From assembly GCF_026262505.1 (NCBI RefSeq), contig NC_067207.1, positions 9,206,082 to 9,270,081 on the forward strand: a stretch of 64,000 nucleotides of DNA, written 5' to 3'. Under the pieces are notes generated by a model that saw only the letters and a list, made by a program, of their open reading frames with translations, ran no database searches and was not told the DNA's origin. The stretch comes from Trichomonas vaginalis G3. Taxonomy: Eukaryota > Parabasalia > Trichomonadida > Trichomonadidae. Within the stretch, counting starts at the first letter, position 1. The number at the start of each line of letters is the position of its first letter. A program made the position numbers and the translations under genes. Of this stretch, positions 60,820 to 64,000 are shown one piece after another.

Positions 60820-61519
60820 ATGAGAAGACGTTTCACTAGTCAAAAGAACACTAACGCAAAAGCAGAGATTACGGTTGGTTATAACGTAAATGATGATAAA
60901 TCACGAATTATTCAAAATGTTAAAGTTAATGTTAGCCCTGAATTAACAAGGTCAGCAACTCAACCAAATTTATTAACTCGTGACTTACCGAAAAAGGAGG
61001 AGAATGAAGAAAACCATGAGAATGGAGACCCAATCATTTTATCTGAACCCGGTAAAGAACCCGTTGAAATTCCCACATATCCAACATACCCCCACCTCTT
61101 TCATCAAACATCGAGAACCCAGGAATCTACGATTCCAGTCGCAATGCACCATATAAAATAGACATTAATTCTGAATTAATGAAAATTTACCGTGATATAA
61201 TAACTGATAATTATGATTCAATAATAAATTTAATTGATCAATCCGGTTTAATTATTTTACCTTATGAATCATTAATTCACATTATTGCCATTCTTTGTGA
61301 TGTTCAGATTCAGACGTGAAGATTCAATTTTTCATAGATGATGAGGTTTCATGCTGCGGAACAGTTGCAAAAATAAATCCTATAAAGGATATTAGCACAA
61401 TTAAGATATCAAAGAACGGAACAACAACTGAACTTCATTTAACATATAATGATATTTATAATAAAATAGTTGATGAATATAAAATATCACTTGAAAAATT
61501 CTTTGTTAAGGCCATTTAA
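60820..61519 (+). pseudogene. SCCG-motif protein (right arm)
   Basis: It starts with the ATG at 60820 and ends at 61519. It mirrors 49914-50585, with the same EVSCCGTVAKI motif. It has about two breaks. It overlaps the convergent gene at its stop codon, as in the other arm. Confidence 0.55.
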
Positions 61520-61995
61520 TATTCAAGCATTAACATTATTGAATAATAATCCTTTGAATCATAATCAATAATAATTGACCTTTCACCAGTTTCTATCGTT
61601 TGTTTTATTTCTTTTTGTTCCCCACTATCCGGATCGGTCATTGTAATTGTTTTTGTTATAGTATCAGCTTTATCTTTAACTTCAATCTTTTTTCCATCGG
61701 GATATTTAAACCAAAATTCCAAAAATTCGATATTGTCAATCTGTTCATATTTTAATCTATCAATTACATTTTTAATACCATCTGAAAATCTTATGAAATG
61801 GTCATTATATGGGTTTGATTGAACTAAATTTGAATGAAGTGAAATATAACCCGATGATGAATATGACATTGACTCATATTTTCTGAAAACACTAAAATTT
61901 ATAACATGAATGAATTTCTTATTCGTTGAATTTATGAATTCTTGAGGTAATCTTATCCTAGTTTTATTTATCACTGGAAAATAACGCTTTACCAT
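61516..61995 (-). CDS. Unknown lineage B protein (159 aa), right arm
   Basis: The ATG is at 61995. The frame is intact and mirrors 49438-49917, with only a few substitutions in the first half. It is divergent from 62017 with a 21-bp gap, as in the left arm (19 bp). Confidence 0.6.
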   Translation of the reverse strand: MVKRYFPVINKTRIRLPQEFINSTNKKFIHVINFSVFRKYESMSYSSSGYISLHSNLVQSNPYNDHFIRFSDGIKNVIDRLKYEQIDNIEFLEFWFKYPDGKKIEVKDKADTITKTITMTDPDSGEQKEIKQTIETGERSIIIDYDSKDYYSIMLMLEY

Positions 61996-62016
61996 ATTTT
62001 TAATCGTAATAAAAAA

Positions 62017-62719
62017 ATGTCAATTATCAATATTATTTCGAATAATAACTGTGAATTAAATTTAACAGTTAGCGGAATTTATAATGTTACTCTCGTTTCT
62101 GTGAGTGGTAAATTTAATCCCATTCTTTTAGACCCTTCAGATTATATATCATTTATTAAAGATGACCTTGAAAAAACGTATGATATGTATATAAATAATG
62201 TGATAACGAAATGGGATATTAACACGATTTTAAGTTATTTAAATGAATCATTTATCGTATGGTATGAAGAAAATTTTAAATCAAAACCTGATAAACTTTT
62301 TGAACTTGATGAAATAAATAACCTTATTAAATTTCCGCTGAAAATTAAATTTTGTACTCCTCATCTTCGTTCATTGTTGGGGATATTAAATTTTGAAAAA
62401 GATGTTGGGGATGTTTTGTATTCTGACACTGGTTCCAATTTCATTTTAATCAAATGTGATAAAGTTAATACCCCAATGAGATTTTCACATCAAACATTAG
62501 ACCCTAACTCAATATAAAAACATTTTATCCATCAACTTAAACATATTTTCTTTATCATATCCGTTTCAATTATCTGGGAATTCATTTATTCTTCATTCAA
62601 AAGATTTATCAAATATTAAATTTAGAATAACCGACCTATTTGATTGTGATTTAGAATTCATGAATGAAATATTATGGCAATTTCAAATAGAAAAAATAGC
62701 TGATGAGATAACGGATTAA
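62017..62719 (+). pseudogene. Beta-rich structural-type protein (right arm)
   Basis: It starts with the ATG at 62017 and ends at 62719. It mirrors 48709-49418 and shares its pattern with the lineage A block at 6611-7415. It has about one break. The 25-bp gap to the tail-fibre gene is again an AT tract. Confidence 0.45.
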
Positions 62720-62743
62720 ATATTTATTTTTAAATCATAATAA

Positions 62744-64000
62744 ATGATTAAACAACAACAGCAACACAAAACTTAAGGCACAGACCATTACATACGCCAT
62801 ATATGCATATAATTCAAAGACGGCAGAACAAACGCAAAGGTTGAAATATGGAGATTTGGAGATAGTATTGAAAAATGACCATTTCGAATTCGTTTGCAAA
62901 GGTGGTGCAGTGATATCAAATATAAAAGAAATTTTATTTATGAATTCAAAAATTAAAGGAATAACGGATGATATAACATCAATTCCACCAGAAGAACAGA
63001 GATATTACGCATTAAATGCATTTCCTAAAGTTTTGAAGATTGGAAGATTTAATTTAAATGAGGAATTCATAAAAGGTTTCCTAAATGACATAATGAAGAA
63101 AGCAGATAAGGAATACGTGGATAGTGAGTTAGAGAAGAAAGCAGATAAGGGACTTGTGGCTAGTGCATTAATGAAGAAGGCAGATAAGGAATATGTTAAT
63201 GAAAAAGATAATGAAATTATAGAAAGGGTTGAATGGTATCATGAATGGACATCAAAGATTTTAAAAACTAAAGCCGATACAGGATGGGTTTCAGGATGTT
63301 TAGACCTTAAAGCAGATAAAACTTATGTTAACAATGAGTTAATGAAGAAGGCAGATAAGAACCATACACATACAAGTTTTACAACTGTTGCTATAGAAAG
63401 TATTGAAGGAACGGTTGAAGAAACTGGTGGGGATGTATTATATTGTAAACCTCCTAACTTTCCACAAGGTTTAACATCGGATGACGACATAACGACGATG
63501 AGAAACATTAGATGTAAAGATGTTTATGTCATGAAGGATGAACATAATATTAAATTCACTGCTCAAGATTTATATGACAAGAAAGCAGACAAAAAAGAGC
63601 TTCAAACATTAAAGACAGAAATTCTTCAAACATTATATCCTATAGGCTCTATTTATACGTCAATGAACTCAACAAATCCAGCAACAGTTCTGGGTTTCGG
63701 TACGTGGGAACAAATAGTTGACAGGTTTTTGTATTGTGCAAACTCTTCAAAGGAAACAGGAGGAAGTAAAACGATTTCAGGTGAAAATTTACCTGCACAT
63801 AGTCACTACATAGATTTAAGTACATCTCAAGCGGGTTGGCATAAGCATAGATATTGGGATTGGTCAGCAATGATAAAAGGTAAAGGATATGATGTTAAAG
63901 ACAACGTTAAGTTTGCTATAGATTGTTACTGGAGTAACACTGAGGGAGGAGGAAACCATACACATCACGTTTCAGGATATACACAAACAACGGGACAAAG
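62744..64000 (+). pseudogene. Phage tail-fibre/collar-like protein (right arm, runs off edge)
   Basis: It starts with the ATG at 62744. The base domain is shared with the left arm, but the shaft differs: more KKADKxYVDxELxKKADK heptads, a single WYHEWTS module, an additional insert (NHTHTSFTTVAIESI...), and then the collar YPIGSIYTSMNSTNPATVL with the HSH and HTHH pairs. The open frame runs beyond 64000. It has about one break. The variable shaft between nearly identical arms is notable. Confidence 0.75.

Larger units (their letters stand above)
56395..63110 (+). repeat. Right arm of large inverted duplication
   Basis: It is the mirror image of 48300-55020. It keeps the same gene set: coiled-coil relic, two small amphipathic genes, capsid, ATPase, 299-aa protein, SCCG, 159-aa protein, beta-rich protein and tail fibre. 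Some genes are whole in one arm and broken in the other. Confidence 0.85.
37334..64000. mobile_element. Maverick/Polinton lineage B complex (fossil)
   Basis: The left end is marked by AGTAGTAGGATATGATGGG (37334); Polintons typically begin with AG. Parts are: unknown gene, polB, integrase relic, an inserted block (44.6-47.3 kb), then the virion-type set (tail-fibre, structural genes, ATPase, major capsid, small amphipathic proteins), duplicated in inverted orientation around a 1.4-kb spacer. A second AGTAGTAGATATGACGGG end lies at ~55055 in the same orientation. The complex therefore consists of two partly overlapping elements or one rearranged element, and runs off the window. Several genes read whole; I estimate some twenty to thirty breaks in all, concentrated at 42.4-44.4 kb and in the spacer. 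The duplication is young. Confidence 0.75.

Overview
The window is AT-rich, shows no introns and is dominated by large DNA elements. The host genes between them are DUF3447/ankyrin proteins, a glycine-rich protein, a beta-helix surface-type protein, a mevalonate kinase and a PDI-like protein. A mariner with a D,D34D triad sits inside an ankyrin gene, and TCA-Y initiators and AACGGT boxes stand before several ATGs. Together these point to a trichomonad, most likely Trichomonas vaginalis or a close relative. This is an inference from gene families, not from a search.

Layout. (1) 1-1992 holds short, compact genes with host-type promoter motifs; the divergent gap 625-894 is filled with hairpin-forming repeats. 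(2) 1993-3427 is a single-gene unit flanked on both sides by doubled ~70-bp inverted repeats; a homologous unit lies at 45396-46565. (3) 3428-13123 is the core of a Maverick/Polinton fossil (lineage A) with packaging ATPase, SF3 helicase, capsid-type protein and associated genes. (4) 13124-14671 has one gene under a host-type promoter, then a GC-rich hairpin and a 67-nt T run. (5) 14672-37333 is host sequence: three ankyrin-family genes in different states of decay, the mariner, a pair of ~220-bp MITE-like copies, a 2H phosphoesterase, a Gly-rich protein, a coiled-coil/mevalonate kinase divergent pair, a decayed surface protein and a PDI-like protein ending in NDEL. (6) 37334-64000 is a second Maverick lineage (B), with protein-primed-type polB and an integrase relic on the left. 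Next come a minisatellite, a tRNA-like sequence, the second TIR unit and a KilA-N gene. A ~6.7-kb inverted duplication follows, carrying the virion-type genes: tail-fibre/collar, ATPase, major capsid and small amphipathic proteins.

How the genes fit together. In both Maverick lineages the ATPase, capsid protein and a shared 'SCCG' protein form one morphogenesis set, with very short divergent promoters of 18-36 bp. Lineage B adds a phage-like tail-collar protein whose shaft differs between the two arms, suggesting a variable receptor-binding part. Both Mavericks are fossils: several genes read whole, many are broken, and the two B arms are nearly identical in protein sequence, so that duplication is recent (or an assembly effect that needs checking).
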